A DNA stretch of 64,000 nt from the NCBI RefSeq assembly GCF_900013425.1, contig NZ_FBXK01000005.1, positions 1,302,001 through 1,366,000 of the forward strand. Direction: 5' to 3'. Numbering within the stretch: the stretch's first letter is position 1; each line of letters begins with the position of its first letter. Below are positions 1 through 7,834 of the stretch, piece after piece. The notes beneath the pieces are model-generated. The model had not been told where the DNA came from and ran no database searches. It saw only the letters and a list, made by a program, of their open reading frames with translations. The stretch is from Sphingobium sp. Z007 (lineage in GTDB: Bacteria > Pseudomonadota > Alphaproteobacteria > Sphingomonadales > Sphingomonadaceae). The translations under genes were made by a program, and so were the position numbers.

Positions 1-305
1 ATGCGGAACCAGTCGGTCGCAGGCACAACGATCAGCACCAGCGCCGTGTTGGCGACCACCAGAAAGCCGATCATGGCGATCAATGCGGCGAAGGCGGAAG
101 GCAACCCGCGCCGCTCCATCCACTCCAGGAGCGGAACCAGCGCGATGGCGATCACCAGCGCAGCGGTCAGCGGCAGGAAAAACTCCGCGCCCGCTCTCAG
201 GGCGAATGGCAGCGCCAGGATCAGGCCAATGCCCGATGTCAGCGCGATCGACGCGAGCAGCCGGTCGCGCCGCCGGTTGACCTCTTGCTGGTCGTTCTTC
301 GTCAC
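1..305 (-). CDS. AI-2E family transporter, N-terminal part (runs off the window)
   Basis: Reading leftward from a GTG at 305 gives 101 residues with a charged N-terminus (TKNDQQEVNRRRDR) and three hydrophobic segments, including GAEFFLPLTAALVIAIALVP and FAALIAMIGFLVVANTALVL. The order and the 'FFLPL..ALVIA..L.PL..W..RR' pattern are typical of the PerM/AI-2E (UPF0118) permease family, inner-membrane proteins of about 350-400 residues. A weak purine-rich site (AAAGGGA) precedes the GTG. The gene is divergent from the secreted protein at 475, with about 170 bp between them for both promoters. The C-terminus lies outside the window. The transported substrate cannot be told from the sequence. Confidence 0.7.
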   Translation of the reverse strand, partial: MTKNDQQEVNRRRDRLLASIALTSGIGLILALPFALRAGAEFFLPLTAALVIAIALVPLLEWMERRGLPSAFAALIAMIGFLVVANTALVLIVVPATDWFR

Positions 306-474
306 GCGCGATCGATTCCCTTTTCGTTCCCATCCGATGTGCGCCGACCGCGAAGCAGCGTCAATTTACAAAGGGCGTCATGGCGTCCGGCATATGCGGA
401 AAAGACCGGCTTAACCAAATATTTGCGCGGCTTCGCTAGGGACAGGCGCAGGGGACGCAAGAACGGGGAACAGA

Positions 475-960
475 ATGACGCGGACGCTTTGGGCCTCGGT
501 TCCGATGGCGGCGGCTCTGGCGGTGGGCCTGACGGTTCCGCAACCGGCCGCCGCGCAGCCGGCGATGCGGCTTGGCACACAGACCTTCGTAGAGCGCGTA
601 TCGACCGATATCAACGGCCGCCCGCGCCGGACATTGGCGAGCGCCGACAGGGTTGGCCCCGGCGACACGTTGATCGTCATCGTCCACTGGCGCAATGAGG
701 GCGCGCAGCCCGTCCGCGACTTCGCGGTCACCCGCGCCGTCCCGCCCGGCGCACGCCCGGATATCAGCGATCCACATATGCAGGTTTCGGTCGATGGCGG
801 CGGCCATTGGGGCCGGCTGGACCAGCTATGGCTGCCGACGCCGTTAGGCGGTGTGCGACGGGCCGTGACGGAAGACGTGACGCATCTACGCTGGCGACTG
901 ACGCAAGCGGTCCAGCCCGGCCGGACCGGACGATTAAGCTATCGCGCAGTCTTGCGTTAG
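475..960 (+). CDS. Secreted hypothetical protein (DUF11-like repeat domain)
   Basis: 161 residues. The N-terminus is a clear Sec signal peptide: basic MTR, a hydrophobic core (ASVPMAAALAVGLTV) and an AAA-Q cleavage site near residue 27. The mature part is predicted to be all-beta, with the phrase 'GDTLIVIVHWRNEGAQPVRDFAVTRAVPPGA', which resembles the conserved-repeat (DUF11) immunoglobulin-like domain of bacterial surface proteins. Only one such unit is present. It is probably periplasmic or surface-exposed. It converges on the E2 gene, with a hairpin between them at 965-990. No enzymatic motif is visible. Confidence 0.65.
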   Translation: MTRTLWASVPMAAALAVGLTVPQPAAAQPAMRLGTQTFVERVSTDINGRPRRTLASADRVGPGDTLIVIVHWRNEGAQPVRDFAVTRAVPPGARPDISDPHMQVSVDGGGHWGRLDQLWLPTPLGGVRRAVTEDVTHLRWRLTQAVQPGRTGRLSYRAVLR

Positions 961-964
961 GGGA

Positions 965-990
965 ACCGGGCGACGCCGATGCCGCCCGGT
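965..990. terminator. Hairpin between convergent genes
   Basis: Perfect 8-bp arms ACCGGGCG and CGCCCGGT (965-972 and 983-990) enclose a 10-nt loop. The element lies in the 42-bp gap between the stop codons of the secreted-protein gene and the E2 gene, where a bidirectional terminator is expected. No T-run follows on either strand, so intrinsic termination is inferred from position and stem strength only. Confidence 0.5.
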
Positions 991-1002
991 CCGTAATGCC
1001 GA

Positions 1003-2292
1003 TCAATCGACGAAGAGGAAGGCGGGTGCCTCCAGCAGCTTGCGCACCGCCTGCACGAAGCTGGCCGCGTCCCACCCATCGACCACGCGATGATCGCAGC
1101 TGATCGACAGGTTCATCAGCTTGGCCGCGACGATTTCCTTACCCTTGAAAACGGGGCGCTCGATCACGCGGTTGGGACCGATAATCGCCACTTCCGGCCG
1201 GTTGATGACCGGCGTGGTCGCGATACCGCCAAGCGGGCCGAGCGAGGTGAGCGTCAGCGTGGAGCCGGACAGTTCTTCCGACTTCGCCTTGCCGCTGCGC
1301 GCGGCGTCGGCTAGGCGGCGAATCTCGCTCGCCAGCTGCCAGACATTGCGGTCCTGCGCGTCGCGGATCACCGGCACCATCAGACCAGCGTCGGTCTGCG
1401 TTGCCAGTCCCAGATGCACCGCCCCATGGCGCGTCACCACGCCCGCCTCATCATCATAGCGGGCGTTGAGCATCGGAAAGTCGGGCAGCGCCTTGCACAG
1501 CGCGACGATCAGCAGCGGCAGCATGGTGAGTTTGGGTCGATCCCCGCGTCCGGCATTCAGCTGCTCGCGCAATGCCTCCAGCGCGGTGACGTCGATTTCC
1601 TCGACATAGGTGAAGTGGGGAATGGCGCGCTTCGATGCGGCCATATTCTCCGCGATGCGGCGGCGCATCCCGATCACCTTGACCTGCTCGTCGGCGCGTT
1701 TGGCGGATCGTCCAGCGGGACGATAGCCCTGCCCCTGGCCATAGAGTAGATAGGCGTCGAGGTCCGAATGGCGGACATGCTCGCCGGACGGCTTCACCTG
1801 AGACAGGTCGACGCCCAATTCCTTGGCGCGGGCGCGGACCGCAGGAGACGCGAGGATGGGTTGTGCCGCAACCCCGTGCTCCTGCGAAGATAAGGGCACA
1901 GAGTCGACAGGTTCGGCTTCTGAAGCCGGAGCTTCTGCCTTCGCAGGAGCACTGGACTTTGGAACCTGCGCCGCTTCCTCGATCATCGCCTCGCCCGGCG
2001 TTTCCGCTTCGATCGTCTCCACCGAGGGCGGCGGCGCAGCGACAGCATCACCCTCCACCTCGATCTCGACCAGCATCGCGCCGATCGAAATCTGGTCGCC
2101 CGGCTCGCCCGCCAGGCGCACCACGGTCCCGGAAACGGGGCTTTCCATCTCGACCGTCGCCTTGTCGGTCATCATGTCGGCGATCGGCTGGTCTTCTTCG
2201 ATCCGGTCGCCGACCTTGACGTGCCAGCCGACGATTTCGGCCTGTGCGATACCTTCGCCGATATCCGGCAGCTTGAACGTGAAAAGAGCCAT
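1003..2292 (-). CDS. bkdB: Branched-chain 2-oxoacid dehydrogenase E2 (dihydrolipoyl acyltransferase)
   Basis: 429 residues; transfers the acyl group from E1 to CoA in valine, leucine and isoleucine breakdown. The N-terminal lipoyl domain (about 1-80) has the lipoyl-lysine in MTDKAT (K44). A Pro/Ala/Glu-rich linker follows, then a peripheral-subunit-binding domain (about 143-180, 'ILASPAVRARAKELGVDL'), a second linker, and the catalytic domain from about 200. The catalytic motif DHRVVDG is at residues 400-406. Length and domain order match a single-lipoyl E2. It is the last gene of a three-gene operon, 6 bp after the E1 beta stop. No E3 gene is in the window. Confidence 0.93.
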   Translation of the reverse strand: MALFTFKLPDIGEGIAQAEIVGWHVKVGDRIEEDQPIADMMTDKATVEMESPVSGTVVRLAGEPGDQISIGAMLVEIEVEGDAVAAPPPSVETIEAETPGEAMIEEAAQVPKSSAPAKAEAPASEAEPVDSVPLSSQEHGVAAQPILASPAVRARAKELGVDLSQVKPSGEHVRHSDLDAYLLYGQGQGYRPAGRSAKRADEQVKVIGMRRRIAENMAASKRAIPHFTYVEEIDVTALEALREQLNAGRGDRPKLTMLPLLIVALCKALPDFPMLNARYDDEAGVVTRHGAVHLGLATQTDAGLMVPVIRDAQDRNVWQLASEIRRLADAARSGKAKSEELSGSTLTLTSLGPLGGIATTPVINRPEVAIIGPNRVIERPVFKGKEIVAAKLMNLSISCDHRVVDGWDAASFVQAVRKLLEAPAFLFVD

Positions 2293-2298
2293 GACTCT

Positions 2299-3375
2299 TT
2301 AGTCCTTCATGATCTTGTTGATGGCTTCGCGGATGCGCACGGGGCCAGGGAAATAGGCCCACTCCAGACTGTGCGGATAGGGCGTGTCGAATCCGGTGAC
2401 GCGCGCGATCGGCGCTTCGAGATGATAGAAGCAGCGCTCCTGCACCTGCGCCGACAGTTCCGCGCCAAAGCCGCTGGTGCGCGTCGCTTCGTGCACGATC
2501 AGGCAACGGCCGGTCTTCTTGACCGATGCTTCGATCGTGTCGATGTCGAGCGGCACGAGGCTGCGCAGGTCGACGATTTCCGCGTCGATGCCCAGCGTCT
2601 TGACCGTATCCTCCACGACATGAACCATCGTGCCGTAGCATAATATGGTCAGCGCCCCGCCCGCCCGCGCAATCCGCGCCGTTCCCAGCGGGATGCGGTA
2701 ATAGCCGGTCGGCACCTGTGCATCCGCGTGCCCCGCCCAGCTCGTCGCGGGCGTATCATAATGGCCGTCGAACGGGCCGTTATAGATGCGCTTGGGTTCG
2801 AAAAAGAGGGTCGGATCATTATCCTCGATCGCCGCGATCAACAGCCCCTTGGCGTCATAGGGCGTGGACGGGATCACCGTCTTGATCCCCGAACAATGGG
2901 TGAAGATGCCTTCGGGCGACTGGCTGTGCGTCTGTCCGCCGAAAATGCCCCCGCCAAAGGGCGAGCGCACCGTCATCGGCGCGATGAACTCGCCCGCAGA
3001 CCGGTAACGCAGCCGCGCCGCCTCGCTCACCAACTGGTCGAGCGCGGGATAGATATAGTCGGCAAACTGGATTTCGGGCACCGGGCGCAAGCCATAGGCG
3101 CCCATGCCCACCGCCACGCCGATGATCCCGCATTCGGTGATCGGCGTGTCGAACACCCGGTTCTTGCCATATTTCTGTTGCAGGCCCGCGGTGGCGCGGA
3201 ACACGCCGCCGAAAAAGCCCACATCCTCGCCCATCACGACCACGGTCGGGTCGCGCTCCATCATCACGTCCATGGCGCTGTTGATCGCCTGGATCATGTT
3301 CATGTGGATGGTGTCGGCGGTGGTTTCCTGTGTCATGACGTCGCTCACAACCTCTGTTTCGATCGCTTCGCTCAC
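2299..3375 (-). CDS. bkdA2: Branched-chain 2-oxoacid dehydrogenase E1 component, beta subunit
   Basis: 358 residues from the GTG at 3375. This subunit pairs with E1 alpha to form the thiamine-diphosphate decarboxylase. Family features are clear: 'VVVMGEDVGFFGGVFRAT', 'DTPITECGIIGVAVGMG', 'RSPFGGG' and the C-terminal transketolase domain ('TILCYGTMVHVVEDT', 'VDLRSLVPLD'). I prefer the GTG because it overlaps the E1 alpha stop (GTGA) and has GGAAGG 10 nt upstream. An ATG at 3393 lies inside E1 alpha. An ATG at 3336 would still keep the whole conserved domain. Translational coupling to E1 alpha suits a 1:1 complex. Confidence 0.92.
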   Translation of the reverse strand: MSEAIETEVVSDVMTQETTADTIHMNMIQAINSAMDVMMERDPTVVVMGEDVGFFGGVFRATAGLQQKYGKNRVFDTPITECGIIGVAVGMGAYGLRPVPEIQFADYIYPALDQLVSEAARLRYRSAGEFIAPMTVRSPFGGGIFGGQTHSQSPEGIFTHCSGIKTVIPSTPYDAKGLLIAAIEDNDPTLFFEPKRIYNGPFDGHYDTPATSWAGHADAQVPTGYYRIPLGTARIARAGGALTILCYGTMVHVVEDTVKTLGIDAEIVDLRSLVPLDIDTIEASVKKTGRCLIVHEATRTSGFGAELSAQVQERCFYHLEAPIARVTGFDTPYPHSLEWAYFPGPVRIREAINKIMKD

Positions 3376-4667
3376 AGGCCCGCCGCCTTCCATTCGTCCA
3401 GCATCTGCTGCTGCTGCTCCTTCAAATGCGGCGGCATGTCCTCGAACACATCCTCGAACATGCTTTCCATCGGATGGTGGAGGCCATGACCCAAAATGCC
3501 GTTCTTCTCCGCTTCACGCGCGGCGTCGCGGACCAGTTCGGCCAGTTCTTTGTCCATCGCGGCGTGGCGATCCTCGTCCCAGATGCCCAGCGTAATGCAA
3601 TGGGCCTTTAGCCGCGCGATCGGGTCGCCCAGCGGCCAGAGGCTGCTTTCCTCCGCAGATCGATAGGCGGTCGGATCGTCCGACGTGCTATGGCCTTCGA
3701 CACGATAGGTGAAATGCTCGATCAGGGTCGGTCCGGCATTGGATCGCGCCCGGTCGGCGGCCCAGCGGGTCGCGGCATAGACGGCCAGGATGTCGTTACC
3801 ATCGACCCGCAGCCCTGCAATGCCATAACCAACGGCGCGGGCCGCGAAGGTGGTCGCCTCCGCCCCCGCAAAACCTGAAAAGCTGCTGATAGCCCATTGG
3901 TTGTTCACCACGTTCATGATGACGGGCGCGCGATAGACGCTGGCGAAGGTGCAAGCCGAGTGGAAGTCGCCTTCCGCCGTCGATCCTTCGCCGCACCATG
4001 TCGCCGCGATCCGCGTGTCGCCCCGCGCCGCGCTCGCCATCGCCCAGCCCACCGCCTGGGGATATTGGGTGGTGAGGTTACCGGAGATGGAGAAGAAGCC
4101 CGCGTCCCGCGCCGAATACATGATCGGCAGCTGGCGGCCCTTCAGCCGGTCGCCCTTGTTGGAATAAATCTGGTTCATCATGTCGACCAGCGGCCAGTCG
4201 CGTGCGAGCAATATGCCCTGCTGGCGATAGCTGGGGAAACACATGTCATCACGCGACAGGGCCAGCGCCGCGCCGATCGACACTGCCTCCTCGCCGGTCG
4301 ACTTCATGTAGAAGCTGGTCTTGCCCTGCCGCTGGGCGCGGAACATGCGCGCGTCGAAGGCGCGGGTCAGCGCCATATAGCGCAGCATTCGCAACAGCGT
4401 GTCGGGCGGCAGCTTCGGGTTCCAGGCGCCTACCGCCGCGCCATCCTCGTCCAGCACGCGGATCAGGCCATAGGCCATGTTGCGCATGTCGCCGGGCTGC
4501 GCCGCTTCGTCGGGGCGGGGCGCCGCGTCGGCCGCAGGAATGTCAAAATGGGTAAAGTCGGCGCTTTCGCCGGGCCGCGCGGGCGGCTCCGGCACATGCA
4601 GCCGCAGCGGCGGCAGATTGCGTCCCACCTGCCCATCCATGCCGCCTGATCTGGTCGGATCGCTCAT
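3372..4667 (-). CDS. bkdA1: Branched-chain 2-oxoacid dehydrogenase E1 component, alpha subunit
   Basis: 431 residues from the ATG at 4667, which has AGGAGG four bases upstream. An ATG at 4691 lacks such a site. The thiamine-diphosphate/Mg motif is visible as 'GEGSTAEGDFHSA' followed by 'NVVNNQWAIS', and the phosphorylation-loop-like segment 'YRVEGHSTSDDPTAYR' is typical of branched-chain E1 alpha rather than pyruvate E1. An N-terminal extension of about 70 residues before the core is usual for this subfamily. It is the first gene of the bkd operon. A candidate promoter and a small dyad lie just upstream (4688-4739). Confidence 0.92.
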   Translation of the reverse strand: MSDPTRSGGMDGQVGRNLPPLRLHVPEPPARPGESADFTHFDIPAADAAPRPDEAAQPGDMRNMAYGLIRVLDEDGAAVGAWNPKLPPDTLLRMLRYMALTRAFDARMFRAQRQGKTSFYMKSTGEEAVSIGAALALSRDDMCFPSYRQQGILLARDWPLVDMMNQIYSNKGDRLKGRQLPIMYSARDAGFFSISGNLTTQYPQAVGWAMASAARGDTRIAATWCGEGSTAEGDFHSACTFASVYRAPVIMNVVNNQWAISSFSGFAGAEATTFAARAVGYGIAGLRVDGNDILAVYAATRWAADRARSNAGPTLIEHFTYRVEGHSTSDDPTAYRSAEESSLWPLGDPIARLKAHCITLGIWDEDRHAAMDKELAELVRDAAREAEKNGILGHGLHHPMESMFEDVFEDMPPHLKEQQQQMLDEWKAAGL

Positions 4668-4687
4668 CCTGCCTCCTATGGTGCATT

Positions 4688-4700
4688 GCAATAATATTGC
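4688..4700. promoter_or_regulatory. Small dyad in the bkd leader
   Basis: GCAAT-AAT-ATTGC is a perfect inverted repeat (5-bp arms, 3-bp centre). It lies just downstream of the predicted -10 box of the bkd promoter and upstream of the ribosome-binding site. Many bkd operons are controlled by a local or Lrp-type regulator, so an operator role is plausible. No regulator gene is adjacent. Confidence 0.35.
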
Positions 4701-4711
4701 TTAAAGCAGAT

Positions 4712-4739
4712 ATTATATTTCAACGCCGCAAAAGGCAAG
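4712..4739 (-). promoter_or_regulatory. Candidate promoter of the bkd operon
   Basis: On the minus strand, TATAAT (4717-4712) is preceded by CTTGCC (4739-4734) with 16 bp between. This fits a sigma-70 promoter with an alphaproteobacterial CTTGAC-like -35. The start of transcription would fall near 4705, about 38 nt before the E1 alpha ATG. The region is strikingly AT-rich for this genome. Confidence 0.5.
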
Positions 4740-4786
4740 CCTTGCTGACCCAAATTTCCGTTTCAACTGTCCAGTTCGTTGTCTCG

Positions 4787-5734
4787 TCAGACGGCGACCG
4801 GCGCGGAAATATGGGCTTGCGGCGCATAATCGAGCACGTCGAAATCCTCGATTCGATAATCGAAAATACTCGAAGGCCGCCGATTGATCCGCAATTTGGG
4901 TGTGCCGGACGGGATTCGATGCATCTGTTCCTCCACCAGCGCAGCATGGTTCAGGTAGAGATGCACGTCACCGCCCTGCCAGACCACCTCGCCCGGTTCC
5001 AGATCGCATTGCTGCGCCAGCATCCGGGTGATCATCGACAGGCCGAAAATGTTGAAGGCGAAGCCAAGCCCCAGGTCGCAACTGCGCTGGAATAGCAGGC
5101 CATTGAGCTTCCCGCCCGACACCTGAAACTGATAGGTCATGTGACAGGGCGGCAGCGCCATTTGCGCCACTTCGGCCACATTCCAGCCGGTGAACAACAA
5201 GCGGCGCGAACCGGGCGTCGTGCGGATCGCCTGCACCAGATCGGCGATCTGGTTGTGACCCTTGTCCGCCTTGCGATAAAGCCCTTCGCCCGCCGGTTCG
5301 TAGCGCGGCCAGTTCACCCATTGCGCGCCATAGACCGGACCAAGATCGCCCCATTGCCGGGCGAAATCATCGTCGCCGACGATTCGCATCTCGAACGTAT
5401 CGCGGTCGATGTCTTCGCCGGTCGCCTTGCGATAGCTATCAAGCGGCCAGTCGGTCCAGATATGCACGCCCTGGCGCACCAGTTCGCGGATATTGGTGTC
5501 GCCGGTCAGAAACCACAGCATCTCACGCGCCGCGACTTTCCAATAGACCCGCTTGGTCGTCAACAGCGGCACCGCATTGTCCGCCAGCGAGAATCGCATT
5601 GTCGCGCCCAGGATCGAGCGGGTGCCGACTCCGGTGCGATCAACCCGTCCGTCGCCATGCCGCCAGATATGCCGCATCAGATCCAGATATTGCTGCTCAT
5701 AATGGGGCGCGGACGAAGAGGCCGTATCGGTCAA
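4787..5734 (-). CDS. thyA: Thymidylate synthase
   Basis: Makes dTMP from dUMP with methylenetetrahydrofolate. About 315 residues from a TTG at 5734 that has AGGAA nearby upstream; the frame stays open to an ATG at 5812, which would add 26 residues with no family resemblance. Homology starts at 'HYEQQYLDLMRHIW'. The catalytic cysteine is in 'LPPCHMTYQFQV', the substrate-binding region in 'QRSCDLGLGFAFNI', and the family ending 'YAPQAHISAPVAV' is intact. The central region carries the roughly 50-residue insert common in the longer bacterial forms. It is divergent from the JAB-like gene at 5876. Confidence 0.95.
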   Translation of the reverse strand: MTDTASSSAPHYEQQYLDLMRHIWRHGDGRVDRTGVGTRSILGATMRFSLADNAVPLLTTKRVYWKVAAREMLWFLTGDTNIRELVRQGVHIWTDWPLDSYRKATGEDIDRDTFEMRIVGDDDFARQWGDLGPVYGAQWVNWPRYEPAGEGLYRKADKGHNQIADLVQAIRTTPGSRRLLFTGWNVAEVAQMALPPCHMTYQFQVSGGKLNGLLFQRSCDLGLGFAFNIFGLSMITRMLAQQCDLEPGEVVWQGGDVHLYLNHAALVEEQMHRIPSGTPKLRINRRPSSIFDYRIEDFDVLDYAPQAHISAPVAV

Positions 5735-5875
5735 GGTGGGTTCCTGCGGATGAATGTCGCCAGACGCTCTAGCCCAGTATCGCGTCCCCGCCAATCGGAC
5801 CGGCTTACGCAATCACCGTCCAAAAGGGTTCATGTTCCGCTGCCCGCCCGCCAAAGGTCGCGGCATCTTGCGCAC

Positions 5876-6169
5876 ATGAAGGACGAACTGGCGCTCACGA
5901 TTCTGGATGACCAATGGCGACCGCAACGCCTGTTGACGCTGCGGCAGGACTGGCATGGCCTGCTGCATCACCTGTTGAAAGATGAAGGCAGTTGGGTCGC
6001 GCTGATCCAGCGGCGCGTCGTCGATGCATCGCCCCTGCCTTGCTGGCATGATGTCGCCCTGACGCGGACCGTCGCGCGCAGCCTGCGCCCACTGGACATG
6101 ATGCTGGCCGACCATGTCATCCATGCGGGCGAAATGCGCTTCAGCTTCCGCGCGGCAGGGCTGCTGTAA
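5876..6169 (+). CDS. JAB (RadC/MPN-like) domain protein lacking the metal ligands
   Basis: 97 residues. The second half aligns by eye with the end of RadC-like JAB domains: 'DVALTRTVARSLRPLDMMLADHVI' followed by 'MRFSFRAAGLL'. In active members the preceding stretch is HNHPSGDP.PS..D, supplying two zinc-binding His and an Asp. Here the equal-length stretch reads RRVVDASPLPCWHD, so all three ligands are replaced. It is probably a catalytically dead family member, or a decayed copy. The ATG at 5876 is the first in frame outside thyA; a much longer reading frame exists only as antisense to thyA. Confidence 0.55.
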   Translation: MKDELALTILDDQWRPQRLLTLRQDWHGLLHHLLKDEGSWVALIQRRVVDASPLPCWHDVALTRTVARSLRPLDMMLADHVIHAGEMRFSFRAAGLL

Positions 6170-6285
6170 CCAGGGCTATGGGGCCTGCAAAAAAAGCGTC
6201 ATTGCCCGCTTGCCAGTCTCCAAAGCCCCCTCTATAGGCCCACTCCTGCCTTACGGGGCCGCCCCAAAGCGGCTTCGGCATCGGT

Positions 6286-6362
6286 CGGGGAATAGCTCAG
6301 CCTGGTAGAGCACTGTCTTCGGGAGGCAGGGGCCGGAGGTTCGAATCCTCTTTCCCCGACCA
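6286..6362 (+). tRNA. tRNA-Pro (anticodon CGG)
   Basis: 77-nt cloverleaf including an encoded ACCA end. The acceptor stem is CGGGGAA/TTCCCCG, the D-arm contains AGCTCAGCCTGGTAGAGC, and the anticodon stem CTGTC/GGCAG closes the loop TTCGGGA (anticodon CGG). The T-arm is GGAGG-TTCGAAT-CCTCT. This is the attachment-site gene of the prophage: everything from the anticodon loop onward belongs to the 50-bp repeat that recurs at 50970. The tRNA is intact at the integrase end. Confidence 0.96.
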
Positions 6363-6366
6363 CATT
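6317..6366. repeat. attL, 50-bp core within tRNA-Pro
   Basis: Starts at the last base of the anticodon stem (C then TTCGGGA) and ends with CACATT just beyond the tRNA CCA end. It is identical over 50 bp to 50970-51019. Sequences diverge on both sides (T versus C to the left, T versus A to the right). Crossover in or near an anticodon loop is typical of tyrosine integrases that use tRNA genes. Confidence 0.95.
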
Positions 6367-6368
6367 TT

Positions 6369-7679
6369 CTAACCATTTCGTCCTCCATGGATGATTTTGA
6401 GTCCGGCGTTATTCCGGCGAAAGGCTCCAGGAGCCTTCGCCTCGATCTCATCGATAATCTGCTCGGTGACGGCCAATGCGTTGGTCAGATAGCCCGCCTC
6501 GAACGCCGCATAGATGTCGGACGTTTTCGAGTGGACGCGATGTCCGAGCATCATCTGCCCTTCCACCCAGAGCGCCTCACCCAACCGGCTGCGCGCCAGC
6601 TTGGCTACCGATCGGCGAATCAGTTTCTGTCCCGTCTCGCCGTCGCGCGGTAGGCGAAGCTCGTCCTGCATTCCCTCGAACGCCGTGCGAATCGAAGCCG
6701 GTCCGATATAGAAGCCGACGGGCGCCGCCTTCAGCTGCTCGGCGAACTGATGCGCCACAGGCACGACTGGCCGGTATTTCTTCGTTTGCGGCCGGGCGCG
6801 CGGGTTAAGCGCCAACGCCCCGATGTCGGGATACCATTGCCGGCGCGCCGGATCGGTGGACACATCATAGGCGGCGTCGGGCCTGCACCAAGTCGCCACG
6901 CTCACGCGCAGGAAGCGCAGCAGAGCCTCGCGATAGGCAAGCTGGCGATCATAGGCCTTGTCGCTCACGCCGGACGCGCGGGGCGGGCGGAGGCAGTAAT
7001 TGAACATCTCGGCCAGCTTGCTAATGTCGGCGCGGTAGGCCGGCGTCTCGCTCACCTCGTCCGGCTTCTTCGCCTGGAATGCGGCGGCATAGGGCGTGTC
7101 TCCCCGGCCATTGGCGTGGTTGATCGCGGCGCTCAGTGCGCGGACCGATCCTTCCACCGTCCCGGCGCTGCGATCGCCCAGCACCTTGCCCGCCGTCGAC
7201 ACAACCGGCACCTCGAAAGCCCAGTCGCGGAAATCGTCTATCCACTCCTCGTTGACCTGGTCGCAGGTGGTGTCGAGACGGTCGGTTTCGATGAGATAGT
7301 TGGACACATGCGCCAGCCGCGCCTTGATCGAGGTGAGCGACGGCTTCTTGCGGACCGAGATCAGATAGTTGGACATGGCGTCCACCAGGGCGTGCGGCGG
7401 TGCGCCGACGATCAGCTGTCCGCACTGGTCGCAGATGCGCTGGCCGCGCTCCCGCTCTAGGAAGAGGGCGTCGAGCCGTTCCTCGGCTTTCCCGACATCC
7501 TGTGTGCGCGTCGAGCGCGACCGGACGTGTCCGCGTTCGGCGTCGTACCAGAAGATGTAGAGGTTGGGGGAACGGAGCGAACCGTCGGACCGCCTGTCCC
7601 GGCCGAGCCAGTATTTTGGCCCTCCGAGGCGGGTTGTGCCCCTGGAATAGAGCGGCTCTTCATCGTTCGGGTTACGCAT
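6369..7679 (-). CDS. int: Tyrosine recombinase / phage integrase
   Basis: 436 residues; catalyses integration and, with accessory factors, excision. The catalytic set can be read: R266 in TWCRPDAAYDV, R355/R356 in KLIRRSVAKLA, H380 in MMLGHR and Y390 in SDIYAAF. A lysine pair (TKKYRPV, about 300) precedes the second box. The N-terminus carries a two-cysteine motif (CDQC, about 83-86) and an arm/core-binding region. The stop codon lies 3 bp from the attL core, as expected for site-specific prophages. It is the last gene of the leftward operon, overlapping the preceding small gene. Confidence 0.95.
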   Translation of the reverse strand: MRNPNDEEPLYSRGTTRLGGPKYWLGRDRRSDGSLRSPNLYIFWYDAERGHVRSRSTRTQDVGKAEERLDALFLERERGQRICDQCGQLIVGAPPHALVDAMSNYLISVRKKPSLTSIKARLAHVSNYLIETDRLDTTCDQVNEEWIDDFRDWAFEVPVVSTAGKVLGDRSAGTVEGSVRALSAAINHANGRGDTPYAAAFQAKKPDEVSETPAYRADISKLAEMFNYCLRPPRASGVSDKAYDRQLAYREALLRFLRVSVATWCRPDAAYDVSTDPARRQWYPDIGALALNPRARPQTKKYRPVVPVAHQFAEQLKAAPVGFYIGPASIRTAFEGMQDELRLPRDGETGQKLIRRSVAKLARSRLGEALWVEGQMMLGHRVHSKTSDIYAAFEAGYLTNALAVTEQIIDEIEAKAPGAFRRNNAGLKIIHGGRNG

Positions 7680-7834
7680 TGTTCTCTCAACATCTTGGCG
7701 TTTTCGGTCTGGACGAGGTCGTTGACGCCGATCGCGACAAGCAGATCGAGGTCGCGCGCTTCGAGGCGGATGCCCCGTCCATTGAGGATCGCGCGCTGCA
7801 TCCTCTCGGCGATTTCAGGAAGGGCGGCGCTCAT
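7457..7834 (-). CDS. Small hypothetical protein overlapping the integrase start
   Basis: 125 residues. Residues 1-50 ('ALPEIAERMQRAILNGRGIRLEARDLDLLVAIG...') look like an ordinary helical protein. The remainder is Ser/Thr/Gly-rich and overlaps the integrase gene by about 220 bp in another frame, so only the first part may matter. The ATG at 7834 overlaps the stop of the previous gene (ATGA), which argues that it is translated. Its position just before int would suit an excision or integration accessory factor, but no helix-turn-helix is evident. Function unknown. Confidence 0.5.
   Translation of the reverse strand: MSAALPEIAERMQRAILNGRGIRLEARDLDLLVAIGVNDLVQTENAKMLREQCVTRTMKSRSIPGAQPASEGQNTGSAGTGGPTVRSVPPTSTSSGTTPNADTSGRARRAHRMSGKPRNGSTPSS

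Noticed and set aside
5141..5875. Extension of the JAB-like gene upstream across thyA
   Set aside because: This part is antisense to the conserved thymidylate synthase; only the portion from 5876 resembles a family.
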